Shown piece by piece: positions 8,137-16,414 of a DNA stretch of 64,000 bases. The stretch is taken from positions 1-64,000 of the forward strand of contig NZ_RHOY01000001.1 in the NCBI RefSeq assembly GCF_003946725.1, given 5' to 3'. Each line of letters begins with the position of its first letter. The stretch's first letter is position 1. The notes beneath the pieces were generated by a model. It did no database searches. It was not told the DNA's origin and saw only the letters and a program-made list of their open reading frames with translations. This stretch comes from Agrilactobacillus yilanensis (GTDB lineage Bacteria; Bacillota; Bacilli; Lactobacillales; Lactobacillaceae). The translations under genes were made by a program, and so were the position numbers.

Positions 8137-8799
8137 CTAAGCCCGGGTGAAATGACTGGCTAACTTATCACCAAGCCACTGTACAACTTGAACAATGACA
8201 ACTAAAATCACAATAACAACAATTAAAACGCCTGTTTCGTAGCGATTATAACCGAACTGAATGGCTAAATTCCCCACACCACCAGCACCAATTGTCCCGA
8301 CCATTGCAGAATAGCCTAGCAAACTGATTAGAGTTAGTACAAATCCCCGAATTAAAGACGGTAACGCTTCTGGGAAGAGGACTTGACGGAAAATCAACCC
8401 AAAACTGGCTCCTGTGGCACAAGCTGCCTCTACAACACCTTGATCCACATCGGTAAAAGAACCCTCTGCCAAGCGCGCATAAAACGGAATTGCCGCGATA
8501 GATAGTGAAACTGTACCGCCCATTGGGGTATAAGGGTCACCTGCTAAAACACGTGCCAGTGGAATTAAGACAACCATCAAAATTAAAAATGGAAAAGAAC
8601 GAATGGCATTTACAATGAAGCCCACAGTAGCATTAACCCAAGGCTTGTAAGAAAAAAGCGGATTAGAGAAATAATATAAAAAGATCCCAAATAACGTCCC
8701 TAAAACAACCCCAATAATTCCAGAAATTAAGACCATTTCCGCCGTTTCCCACAACGCCTGTCCTAAATTCTGCTGTAAAATTTGAATGGTTTCACTCAT
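8137..8799 (-). CDS. metI: Methionine ABC transporter permease
   Basis: 220 residues, five predicted TM segments and the binding-protein-dependent permease loop (EAACATGASFGLIFRQVLFPEALP, around residues 125-148) that docks the ATPase. Start overlaps the end of metN by four bases (ATGA). With MetN and MetQ it forms a D/L-methionine importer. Substrate rests on the operon and Met-type T-box. Confidence 0.9.
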   Translation of the reverse strand: MSETIQILQQNLGQALWETAEMVLISGIIGVVLGTLFGIFLYYFSNPLFSYKPWVNATVGFIVNAIRSFPFLILMVVLIPLARVLAGDPYTPMGGTVSLSIAAIPFYARLAEGSFTDVDQGVVEAACATGASFGLIFRQVLFPEALPSLIRGFVLTLISLLGYSAMVGTIGAGGVGNLAIQFGYNRYETGVLIVVIVILVVIVQVVQWLGDKLASHFTRA

Positions 8800-9818
8800 A
8801 ATGTCACCGCCCTTACATAATCAACTTGTGCTTTAAACTGCGTAATAGCTTGCTGCACCGCACTATCTTCTCCAGTTACAAAAACTGCCAATACCCCAAT
8901 TGCTCTAGACTGAATATATTCAATTCGGCCCTGCAAAATATTCACATCAACCCCTGTTTCAGTAGCGATCTTCGTAATGATTGGATCCAAAGAATCCTCA
9001 CCGCGATAACGTAATGACAATAATTGCCCCGGCGTTTTTCGCAGTTTAAATCGAACTTCATCAGGCACTTCTGTATCTAAGAATCGACCGACTAAACGTT
9101 GACTCATAGCTGACTGAGGATCTGCAAAAAGATCATATGCTGTCGTTTGTTCAACAACTTTACCATCTTCCATGACTGCTACCCGATCAAATAACCGCTT
9201 GGCTACCTCTAGTTGATGGGTAATAAAGACAATTGTGATATGCAGGCGCTCATTAATATCTTTTAAAATCTCGACAATTTCTTCAGCAGTTTCCGTATCC
9301 AATGCACTCGTTGCTTCATCACAAAGTAAAATATCTGGATCATTGGCTAGTGCGCGCGCAATCCCTACCCGTTGCTTTTGGCCCCCGGATAACTGCCCAG
9401 GATAATTATCCAAACGATCGGCTAAACCTACAAGACCTAATAACTCATTAATTCGATCGGCTTGTTTCTCTTTTGGATAACCGCCGGCTGTAAGGGCAAA
9501 TGCAATATTTTGGGCAATTGTCCGATTAGCAACTAAGTTGAAATTTTGAAAAATAAAGCCCATTTTTTGTCTTGCCTGGGCTAACCGTTTTTTAGAAGCT
9601 TGCGTTATATTGACACCGTCCACAATAACATGCCCGGATGTTGGTTTTTGTAAACCGTTAATTGTTCTCACTAAGGTAGATTTGCCAGCCCCGGATAAGC
9701 CGACAATGCCAAACACTTCTGCTTTTTCGATAGATAAAGAAACATTTGAAACTGCCTTAATGGCTTGGGCATGATCTTTAAATACGACAGAAACATCATT
9801 GATTTCAATTTGACTCAT
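8796..9818 (-). CDS. metN: Methionine ABC transporter ATP-binding protein
   Basis: 340 residues. ABC ATPase domain in the first 240: Walker A GLSGAGKST (about 39-47), Q-loop, signature LSGGQKQR, Walker B ILLCDEATSALD. The C-terminal 80 residues form a NIL domain (methionine-sensing regulatory domain), which is diagnostic for MetN and usually gives transinhibition by intracellular methionine. Starts 11 bases after metQ with AGGAG. Confidence 0.93.
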   Translation of the reverse strand: MSQIEINDVSVVFKDHAQAIKAVSNVSLSIEKAEVFGIVGLSGAGKSTLVRTINGLQKPTSGHVIVDGVNITQASKKRLAQARQKMGFIFQNFNLVANRTIAQNIAFALTAGGYPKEKQADRINELLGLVGLADRLDNYPGQLSGGQKQRVGIARALANDPDILLCDEATSALDTETAEEIVEILKDINERLHITIVFITHQLEVAKRLFDRVAVMEDGKVVEQTTAYDLFADPQSAMSQRLVGRFLDTEVPDEVRFKLRKTPGQLLSLRYRGEDSLDPIITKIATETGVDVNILQGRIEYIQSRAIGVLAVFVTGEDSAVQQAITQFKAQVDYVRAVTL

Positions 9819-9829
9819 TTATAAAACTC

Positions 9830-10654
9830 CTATTTCCATGAGGCTGGTTTTTGAAAATCCTTAAATTCAGACTTTGCAATAGCTTTCTTAAAGGCTTTGC
9901 TCTTCAAAACACTCGTAACTGCTTTACCAAATTTTGTATTTTTATCCTTTGTCCGTACTACAAAAACTTCCATGTAATCTTTACTGAGATGTTCTAATTT
10001 CAACGCACTAGATGGTTTTAAATTAGCATTCCATGAATAGTTACCAGGGATTAAGGCAATTGTCACTGTGCTACGTGATTGTGGTAATTGTGCTGCATCC
10101 AAAGTCTTAAATTTTAAATTTTTAGGGTTCTTAGCAATATCATCAATACTAGCTTTGGCAGAATTGACGTTTTTCTTTAATGTAATCAACTTATTTTTTT
10201 CCAATAATTGCAATGAACGTAATAGGTTAGAAGGATCGTTCGCAATCGCTACAGTATCCCCAGATTTTAGATTTTTCAAAGACTTAATTTTCTTAGAATA
10301 GATCCCCATCCCCAACGTTGGTGTCTGGCCAACAGCAGTTAACTTCAAATCATTGGCTGAAGCAAAGGTCTTCAAATAAGCAGTATGTTGGAACAAGTTA
10401 GCGTCAATTGAACCTGAATTTAAGGCTTTATTGGGTTGAACATAATCATTAAATTCCTTAATTTTGACATCGTAGCCTTTTTTCTTCAACAAAGGGCCAA
10501 TAACATCTTTGGCCATGTCTCCATAAGGCCCTGGCGCAACCCCAATTGTTTTAGTTTCTGCTGCTTGTGCTGTTTGTTGCCCAGCAAATGCGCCTAACGT
10601 AATACTACTAACTAATGCCGCAAAGCATAAAATAATTTTCTTACTTATCTTCAT
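9830..10654 (-). CDS. metQ: Methionine-binding protein, NlpA/MetQ family, without lipobox
   Basis: 274 residues. Type NlpA solute-binding protein: IGVAPGPYGDM after the signal, then DYVQPNKALNSGSIDANLFQHTAYL region and the ANDPSN motif. The N-terminal hydrophobic segment ends in AQAAE, a signal peptidase I site; there is no lipobox cysteine, although Gram-positive MetQ proteins are normally lipoproteins. The only early Cys (residue 10) lies inside the hydrophobic core in a poor context. How it stays at the membrane is unclear. First gene after a T-box leader. Confidence 0.88.
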   Translation of the reverse strand: MKISKKIILCFAALVSSITLGAFAGQQTAQAAETKTIGVAPGPYGDMAKDVIGPLLKKKGYDVKIKEFNDYVQPNKALNSGSIDANLFQHTAYLKTFASANDLKLTAVGQTPTLGMGIYSKKIKSLKNLKSGDTVAIANDPSNLLRSLQLLEKNKLITLKKNVNSAKASIDDIAKNPKNLKFKTLDAAQLPQSRSTVTIALIPGNYSWNANLKPSSALKLEHLSKDYMEVFVVRTKDKNTKFGKAVTSVLKSKAFKKAIAKSEFKDFQKPASWK

Positions 10655-10730
10655 AATTGATGATCCCCTTAAAATATATTAATTAAACTGTATTAAAAAA
10701 ATAATAATCATTAGATTTTTATCATCGAAT

Positions 10731-11005
10731 AAAAAAAGTCCCTTGCAAGCTACAATTGTAGTTTACAAGGGACGAAATTATTTCGTGATACCACCCAAAT
10801 TTGTGTCAAAAAGACACCTCATCAGCACCAACATGCCTAGAATTATAACGGATTCTCCCGTGAATTGAGCTTGCACTCGCATCAAGTGATTTGGAGCTCA
10901 TCTTCGCCAAAATTTTCAACCTGCTCTTTCAGCCTAGAAGCAGTCTCTTAAGAAGTACTTTAATGGTTACTATTCTCCGCAACACCATAACAATTAATAT
11001 TTAAT
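10731..11005 (-). promoter_or_regulatory. T-box riboswitch, methionine type, upstream of metQNI
   Basis: Read on the minus strand. A stem I with a distal hairpin is followed by a candidate specifier ATG (at GAAG-ATG-AG, near 10899), then the T-box motif GGTGGTATCACG (10781-10796) and an intrinsic terminator (stem 10739-10774, T run 10731-10737). The T-box UGGU bulge fits a tRNA with discriminator A, as in tRNA-Met. Uncharged tRNA-Met would stabilise the antiterminator and switch on metQNI and the aminotransferase. Confidence 0.85.
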
Positions 11006-11026
11006 GATACGTTTAATATGAATCTA

Positions 11027-11055
11027 ATAGTAATCTAATAGATTAAAATTGTCAA
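11027..11055 (-). promoter_or_regulatory. Promoter of the Met T-box operon
   Basis: Minus strand TTGACA (11050-11055) and TACTAT (11027-11032), spacer 17 bases, just upstream of the T-box leader. Confidence 0.65.
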
Positions 11056-11176
11056 ATTAAACCGTTAAAAATTTTTTCTTCCTATAAGACAAATCAATAC
11101 TAAATGTAGCTTGATAATTTCTAATAGTCGTTGTAGAATTACAACTTGTAGAAAAATAGAGAATGGAGGTCCTATT

Positions 11177-11743
11177 ATGAGCCGCAAGCGCTTGGATCAC
11201 GAACAGATTATCCAACAAGCTCAAGAGATTGTTTATAATGACGGCGTTGTTGCCTTAACGTTTCAGCGGCTATCTAAAGACTTAGATATTCGCTCACAAT
11301 CACTTTACAATTATTTCAAAAACTTGGATGATTTGGTTGAGCAGCTGGGTGCACGCTTTTTAGAAGATCTGTACCAACAATTAATTGAAGGTCTTATTGG
11401 GTTGTCGGGCAAAGCTGCCTTTCAAAAATATGCAGATATTGCCCATACCTACTTTGAGAGCCAACATAGATCTGTCGAACTGCTTTATCAAGTTCATACT
11501 TATGGTACAAAAAGTGAATTCTATCTAGCGATGGCTAAGATATTAGATTTATTAAATACACTTGTTCATAGTGTGACATTAAAGACTATGGATGAAGACG
11601 CATATGTACAAACTTTAATTAGTTCAGTTTTTGGCTTTATCGTTTTAGAAATTATGGGTTTCTTGCCGACCGATGAAAAAAAACGGCATGAACAATTCCG
11701 GCAACTATTGGAATTGCAGTTGAGCGAAATCAAAACGAATTAA
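11177..11743 (+). CDS. TetR/AcrR family regulator
   Basis: 188 residues. N-terminal helix-turn-helix of about 45 residues (LTFQRLSKDLDIRSQSLYNYFKN) and a C-terminal helical ligand domain. The start used is ATG 11177, preceded by TGGAGG 8 bases upstream; the frame is open further 5' but without a ribosome binding site. It stands 34 bases before the YhgE/Pip gene on the same strand and probably regulates it. Ligand unknown. Confidence 0.85.
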   Translation: MSRKRLDHEQIIQQAQEIVYNDGVVALTFQRLSKDLDIRSQSLYNYFKNLDDLVEQLGARFLEDLYQQLIEGLIGLSGKAAFQKYADIAHTYFESQHRSVELLYQVHTYGTKSEFYLAMAKILDLLNTLVHSVTLKTMDEDAYVQTLISSVFGFIVLEIMGFLPTDEKKRHEQFRQLLELQLSEIKTN

Positions 11744-11777
11744 TTGAATAACTATTTTTAGGGAGCATCTACAATTT

Positions 11778-14654
11778 ATGATTAAAAATGAATGGAAGTT
11801 TATTGGCCACAATCGGCTAATTTTAGTCTCAGTCATTGTAATGACGATTATCCCCTTTTTATATTCGATTTTCTTCTTAAAATCGGTTTGGGATCCTTAT
11901 GGCAACACTCAAGATTTGCCAGTAGCTGTCGTTAACAAAGATAAAGCCGTTAAATATAATGGTGAGACTTTAAATGTTGGGAAAGAAACCGTTAAAAAAT
12001 TAAAGAAAAATAAGCAGCTTGGTTGGCGTTTTGTTTCCGCTAATGAAGCTAAAGTGGGTATGAAAGATAAGAAGTATTATACAATTATCACGATTCCTAA
12101 AGATTTTTCTAAAAATGCAGCAACTTTAATGAATAAGCACCCTAAAAAAATGGTTCTGAATTACAAAACTAATGATTCTTTGAACTATATTGGTGAAGTC
12201 ATCAGTAGTGTGGGTGTGAGTGGTTTAGACAAACAAATTCGCGCTGCGGTCACTAATGCTTATGCTAGTGCTATGTTTGATCAGTTACATGTTATTGGTA
12301 AAGGCATGGGTCAAGCGGCCACTGGAGCTTCACAAGTAAATACTGGCTTAGTTACTTTAAACAATGGCTTAAATCAGTATACAGCGGGCGTTTCTCAAGT
12401 TAATGATGGTGTCCAGACGCTCAGTGTTAGTGTTTCACCACTAGCAACCGGCGTTCAGCAATTAGCAGACGGCTCTAATAGTCTGGCAACTGGTTTAGGG
12501 ACCTATACAGCAGGCGTAGATACTTTAGCCGATGGTATTAGTACTCTAAATGGTAGCACCGGAACCCTTGCCAGCGGTGTTCAGCAATTAGCCGATGGTG
12601 GCACACAACTCCAAAGCGGCCAACAACAATTAACAGCTAATTCCAGTACTTTAAACAGCGGTAGTGCACAAGTTGCTGACGGCTTAGCTCAAATGGCAGC
12701 CCAAACATTACCATTAACAAGCAGTGTTAATCAATTGACTTCTGGCTCAATGCAGTTATCTAATGGTTTGAACCAGTTAGAAACCGCACTATCTGCCAGC
12801 AATACTCCAACACAGCAAGCGCAAATAACGCAATTAACTACCGCTTTACCACAAATTAACAGCGGTCTACAACAATTAAATCAAAGTTTACAAGGTAGTT
12901 CTAGTACAACCAATATTGCGGGTGGTTTAACGGATAACTTGACGGATATTGGTAACCAAGCACAAACATTAGGCGGCTATTTAACAAGTGCTGGTCAAAG
13001 TTTGAGTAGTATTCAAGCTGCGGCCAGTGGTGCAAATACCGATACAACTTCTGAAGCCAGTGCAATAACTGCACAAATTGTTAGTGCTTTGACAAATAGT
13101 GGCACCCAACTATCCGATGCGGATCAAACAACTGTTTCAACCGTAATCCAACAAAGTTTAGCAAGTCAAACAGCGAATACAAGTTCTGATATTACGAGTG
13201 CGCTGCAAAGTATCGCTGCTGATTTACAAGCAGCTGGTACTGCCAATCGAGCAATTGGTACTAATTTACAAGCCATTCAAACAGCTGCACCGCAATTACA
13301 GCAATTGAGTGGCCAATTAACGCAATTACAAACGAGTGTTAATCAACTAGCAACGGCTTCTAACCAAGCTTTACCTGGTGCCGTTCAAGCAATTACCCAA
13401 TTAAATAGTGGCTTAGCTAGTGTCCAAACTGCTTTAGCTGGTTCTGGCAATCAAACCGGTTTGACAAGTGGTGCCAGTCAGTTATCCAGTGGTTTAACCC
13501 AATTAAATGGTTCTGTACCAACGTTGACGAGTGGTATCAACCAATTAAGTACCGGTGCCACTCAAGTTAATTCTGGTGTACAACAATACACTGGCGGTGT
13601 TGATCAGTTAGGTTCTGGCATCAGTCAGTTAACCACTGGTTTAAGCCAATTAAATAGTCAAGTACCAACGTTAGTTAATGGTGTCAGCCAATTAAATGAT
13701 GGCGGTCAAACATTAAAACGTAATAGCAGTACTTTAAATAGTGGTGCCACTCAATTAGCCAGTGGTATTGGCAGCATGAATGCCCAGATTCCAACCTTAA
13801 TCAGCGGTGTTCAAACATTGAGTTCAGGTACGAGTCAACTTGCTGCCAATTCTGCTGATTTAACTGATGGCAGTCAAAAATTAACAGATGGTTCTAAGAG
13901 CTTAAAGACAGCTTTGACGACTGGTGCCCATGAAGTTAACGGCATCAAGACTACAAGCAAGACTGCCGATATGTTTGCGGCGCCAACCAAAACAAAACAT
14001 AGTTACTATAGTCGCGTTTCCAACTATGGTCATGCTTTAGCACCTTATGTTTTATCCGTTGCCCTTTATGTCGGCGCTATCGTCTTCAACTTTGCTTATC
14101 CAATCCGTAAAGTTTCTAAGACAGATGGTACTGCCGCCCAATGGTTCCTCAGCAAAGTCTGTGTCGGTGCCGTTGTAGCCGTGGGTATGGCCGTTATCGA
14201 AGCTACTTTCATTATCATTGCCGGCTTAGATGTTGACCATGTTGTCCAATTCTATCTCACCGCCATATTATTCGCCTTGACGTCCATGTTCTTAATTATG
14301 TTCTTGTCGATGACGTTTGATAATCCAGGCCGTTTTGTAGCGATGGTTATCCTGATGCTGCAATTAGGTGGTTCAGGTGGTACCTTCCCAATGGAAGTTA
14401 CCAATGGCTTCTTTAATGCCATTCATCCATTCTTACCAATGACCTATTCCATTAACGCCTTCCGTGAAGCAATCACCTCTGGCTTAGGCAGTAACACCGT
14501 CTTCGCCTCATGGGGCACATTGCTGATCTTCTTAGCCGTTAGCCTCGGTTTATTGTATTATGGCATGCGTATCTTACAAAAGATCCATGAATCTAATTTT
14601 ATGGTACCTTCTCAATTGGATGATAACCAAAAATTACAAGACCTTGAAAAATAA
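11778..14654 (+). CDS. YhgE/Pip domain membrane protein with long repeat ectodomain
   Basis: 958 residues. One TM near the N-terminus (residues 15-35), then the Pip domain (PVAVVNKDKA ...), a very long extracellular region of about 540 residues made of repeated 7- to 14-residue units such as QLxxGxxQLxxG and TLNSGA, and five to six TM segments from residue 750 to the end. The family is related to ABC-2 exporters and includes the Lactococcus phage infection protein and EsaA of type VII secretion; function here unknown. The repeat region is rich in Gln, Ser, Thr and Gly and likely forms long helices. Downstream is a cluster of palindromic repeats. Confidence 0.85.
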   Translation: MIKNEWKFIGHNRLILVSVIVMTIIPFLYSIFFLKSVWDPYGNTQDLPVAVVNKDKAVKYNGETLNVGKETVKKLKKNKQLGWRFVSANEAKVGMKDKKYYTIITIPKDFSKNAATLMNKHPKKMVLNYKTNDSLNYIGEVISSVGVSGLDKQIRAAVTNAYASAMFDQLHVIGKGMGQAATGASQVNTGLVTLNNGLNQYTAGVSQVNDGVQTLSVSVSPLATGVQQLADGSNSLATGLGTYTAGVDTLADGISTLNGSTGTLASGVQQLADGGTQLQSGQQQLTANSSTLNSGSAQVADGLAQMAAQTLPLTSSVNQLTSGSMQLSNGLNQLETALSASNTPTQQAQITQLTTALPQINSGLQQLNQSLQGSSSTTNIAGGLTDNLTDIGNQAQTLGGYLTSAGQSLSSIQAAASGANTDTTSEASAITAQIVSALTNSGTQLSDADQTTVSTVIQQSLASQTANTSSDITSALQSIAADLQAAGTANRAIGTNLQAIQTAAPQLQQLSGQLTQLQTSVNQLATASNQALPGAVQAITQLNSGLASVQTALAGSGNQTGLTSGASQLSSGLTQLNGSVPTLTSGINQLSTGATQVNSGVQQYTGGVDQLGSGISQLTTGLSQLNSQVPTLVNGVSQLNDGGQTLKRNSSTLNSGATQLASGIGSMNAQIPTLISGVQTLSSGTSQLAANSADLTDGSQKLTDGSKSLKTALTTGAHEVNGIKTTSKTADMFAAPTKTKHSYYSRVSNYGHALAPYVLSVALYVGAIVFNFAYPIRKVSKTDGTAAQWFLSKVCVGAVVAVGMAVIEATFIIIAGLDVDHVVQFYLTAILFALTSMFLIMFLSMTFDNPGRFVAMVILMLQLGGSGGTFPMEVTNGFFNAIHPFLPMTYSINAFREAITSGLGSNTVFASWGTLLIFLAVSLGLLYYGMRILQKIHESNFMVPSQLDDNQKLQDLEK

Positions 14655-14655
14655 C

Positions 14656-15210
14656 AGAGCGTGAACCAACACGGGCTGATTTCGTAATATAACCTAGACT
14701 TGGTAGGTAGTCGCTGGCGACTAACAACAAGGCGTAGTTATATGTAGAAATCAGTGTTGGTGAGCGCGTTTAGAGCGTGGACTAGAGCGGGAAAGCTTCG
14801 AGCACTAACCTAGGCTAACGCCGTGAGCGATTTTCACTTACAAGTTAGGCGTAGTTAGGTGAGAACTTTGCTCTAGTGAACGCGTTTCAGATCCGGAGCA
14901 TGAACTAGAGCGGGAAAGCCTCGAGCACTAACCTAGGCTAACGCCGTGAGCGATTTTCGCTTACAAGTTAGGCGTAGTTAGGCGAGAGCTTTGCTCTAGT
15001 GAACGCGTTTCAGATCCAGAGCGTGAACTAGAGCGAGAAAGCCTCGAGCACTAACCTAGGCTAACGCCGTGAGCGGTTTTCGCTTACAAGTTAGACGTAG
15101 TTAGGTGAGAGCTTTGCTCTAGTGAACGCGTTTCAGATCCAGAGCGTGACAAAAAAACGAGCACAAAATAAAAGCGACATAAGCCCGAATTTGGCTTGTA
15201 AATAAGGCTC
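14656..15210 (+). repeat. Palindromic 3' UTR repeat cluster 1 (four full units, one partial)
   Basis: Units at 14656-14771 (arm type C), 14772-14887, 14895-15010 and 15018-15133 (type A, 7-base spacer CAGATCC between them), then a decayed unit at 15141-15210. Each full unit opens with AGAGCGTGA-like sequence, closes with CGCGTTT and folds into one long hairpin topped by a smaller hairpin. The cluster starts one base after the YhgE stop codon and ends just before the terminator at 15221. Confidence 0.9.
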
Positions 15211-15220
15211 AATTTTATAA

Positions 15221-15268
15221 GAAGTCATAATATTTCATATAATTTATGAATATTATGGCTTCTTTTTT
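15221..15268 (+). terminator. Intrinsic terminator after repeat cluster 1
   Basis: Stem of about 14 bp (arms from 15221 and ending at 15262) followed by six T. It places the repeat cluster inside the predicted transcript of the YhgE gene. Confidence 0.8.
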
Positions 15269-15293
15269 CGTTTCAAAAAGTGTAAAATCTAAT

Positions 15294-15307
15294 TGTAAAC
15301 GATTTTA
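15294..15307 (+). promoter_or_regulatory. Putative cre site (CcpA) upstream of ldh
   Basis: TGTAAACGATTTTA matches the cre consensus TGWAANCGNTNWCA with one mismatch (position 13). It lies about 45 bases before the L-LDH start, in the promoter region. Confidence 0.45.
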
Positions 15308-15349
15308 TATTGTTACAGACTTCAGAAACCAACATTATGGAGGAACCTC

Positions 15350-16282
15350 ATGAAGAACTCTAAAAATATTATTTTAATCGGCGATGGTGCCATTGGCTCT
15401 AGTTTCGCCTTTAACTGCCTAACTTCTGGTATCGGCAGAAGTATCGGTATCATAGATATTAATATGAAACGCGTCCAAGGGGATGTGGAAGATTTATCCG
15501 ATGCCCTACCTTATATTTCACAACAGAATATTTACGCCGCTAACTATAGTGACTGTCGCTATGCCGACTTAATTGTTATTACTGCTGGTATTCCCCAACG
15601 ACCTGGCCAGACAAGATTGGAATTACTTCAAAAAAATGCCGCAATTGTTAAGGATATTTGTAACCAAATTACAAACAGCGGCTTTGATGGCATTATTTTA
15701 CTAGCCAGCAACCCAGTGGATATCTTAACTGAATTGGTTGTTCAAACAACTGGCCTACCAAGAAATAAAGTTCTTGGCTCTGGAACTGCGCTAGACAGTG
15801 CCCGTTTACGTTCTGAAATCAGTCAACGTTTTAACGTAGATGCCCGCAGTGTCAGCGGTTATATCTTAGGTGAACATGGTGATTCAGAATTCCCTGTTTG
15901 GGATTATACCGCTATTGGTGGCAAACCCATCAAACAGTGGATTCCTGAACAACGGCAAGAAGCTATGTTGAATGAAATTGCGGATTCCGTAAAAAATTCA
16001 GCTTATAGTATTATCGAACAAAAAGGTGCAACCTTTTATGGTATTGCCGCCAGTTTAACTCGAATTACCGCTGCTATTTTGCATAACGATTTAAGTCCAT
16101 TTGCCATGTCCATTCATTTAAATGGTGAATATGGTCTAAGCGATGTATCTATTGGTGTACCTGCCATTATCGGCGCTAACGGCTTAGATCGCATCATTGA
16201 ATTAGACTTAAATGAAACCGATATGAAAAAACTTTGTGACTCTGCCAAAGTATTAAAAGAATCTTTCAAATCCATTCAATAA
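15350..16282 (+). CDS. ldh: L-lactate dehydrogenase
   Basis: 310 residues, NAD-dependent reduction of pyruvate to L-lactate. Rossmann motif IGDGAIGSS (residues 10-18), substrate loop IPQRPGQTR with the Gln that selects lactate over malate and the mobile-loop Arg, and the catalytic His in GEHGDSEFP (about residue 178). AGGAACC-type ribosome binding site GGAGG upstream of ATG. Single gene between two terminators. L-2-hydroxyacid dehydrogenase with other side chains is possible but the key residues are those of LDH. Confidence 0.88.
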   Translation: MKNSKNIILIGDGAIGSSFAFNCLTSGIGRSIGIIDINMKRVQGDVEDLSDALPYISQQNIYAANYSDCRYADLIVITAGIPQRPGQTRLELLQKNAAIVKDICNQITNSGFDGIILLASNPVDILTELVVQTTGLPRNKVLGSGTALDSARLRSEISQRFNVDARSVSGYILGEHGDSEFPVWDYTAIGGKPIKQWIPEQRQEAMLNEIADSVKNSAYSIIEQKGATFYGIAASLTRITAAILHNDLSPFAMSIHLNGEYGLSDVSIGVPAIIGANGLDRIIELDLNETDMKKLCDSAKVLKESFKSIQ

Positions 16283-16294
16283 CCTTAATCTCTA

Positions 16295-16333
16295 ACAAGC
16301 CAACTGCTTATCCTAGCGTTGGCTTGTTTTTTT
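16295..16333 (+). terminator. Intrinsic terminator of ldh
   Basis: Ten-bp stem ACAAGCCAAC / GTTGGCTTGT followed by a T run. Confidence 0.85.
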
Positions 16334-16414
16334 GACTAATAATTTCGTTACAATATCAAATCTTTTAGTGCTATGATTTAAGAAAATACTTTTTTATATT
16401 TAGAAGGTGACAGT

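Noticed and set aside
11778-14654. Phage gene or prophage remnant (phage infection protein name)
   Set aside because: The Pip/YhgE family is a host membrane protein family; no phage genes surround it.
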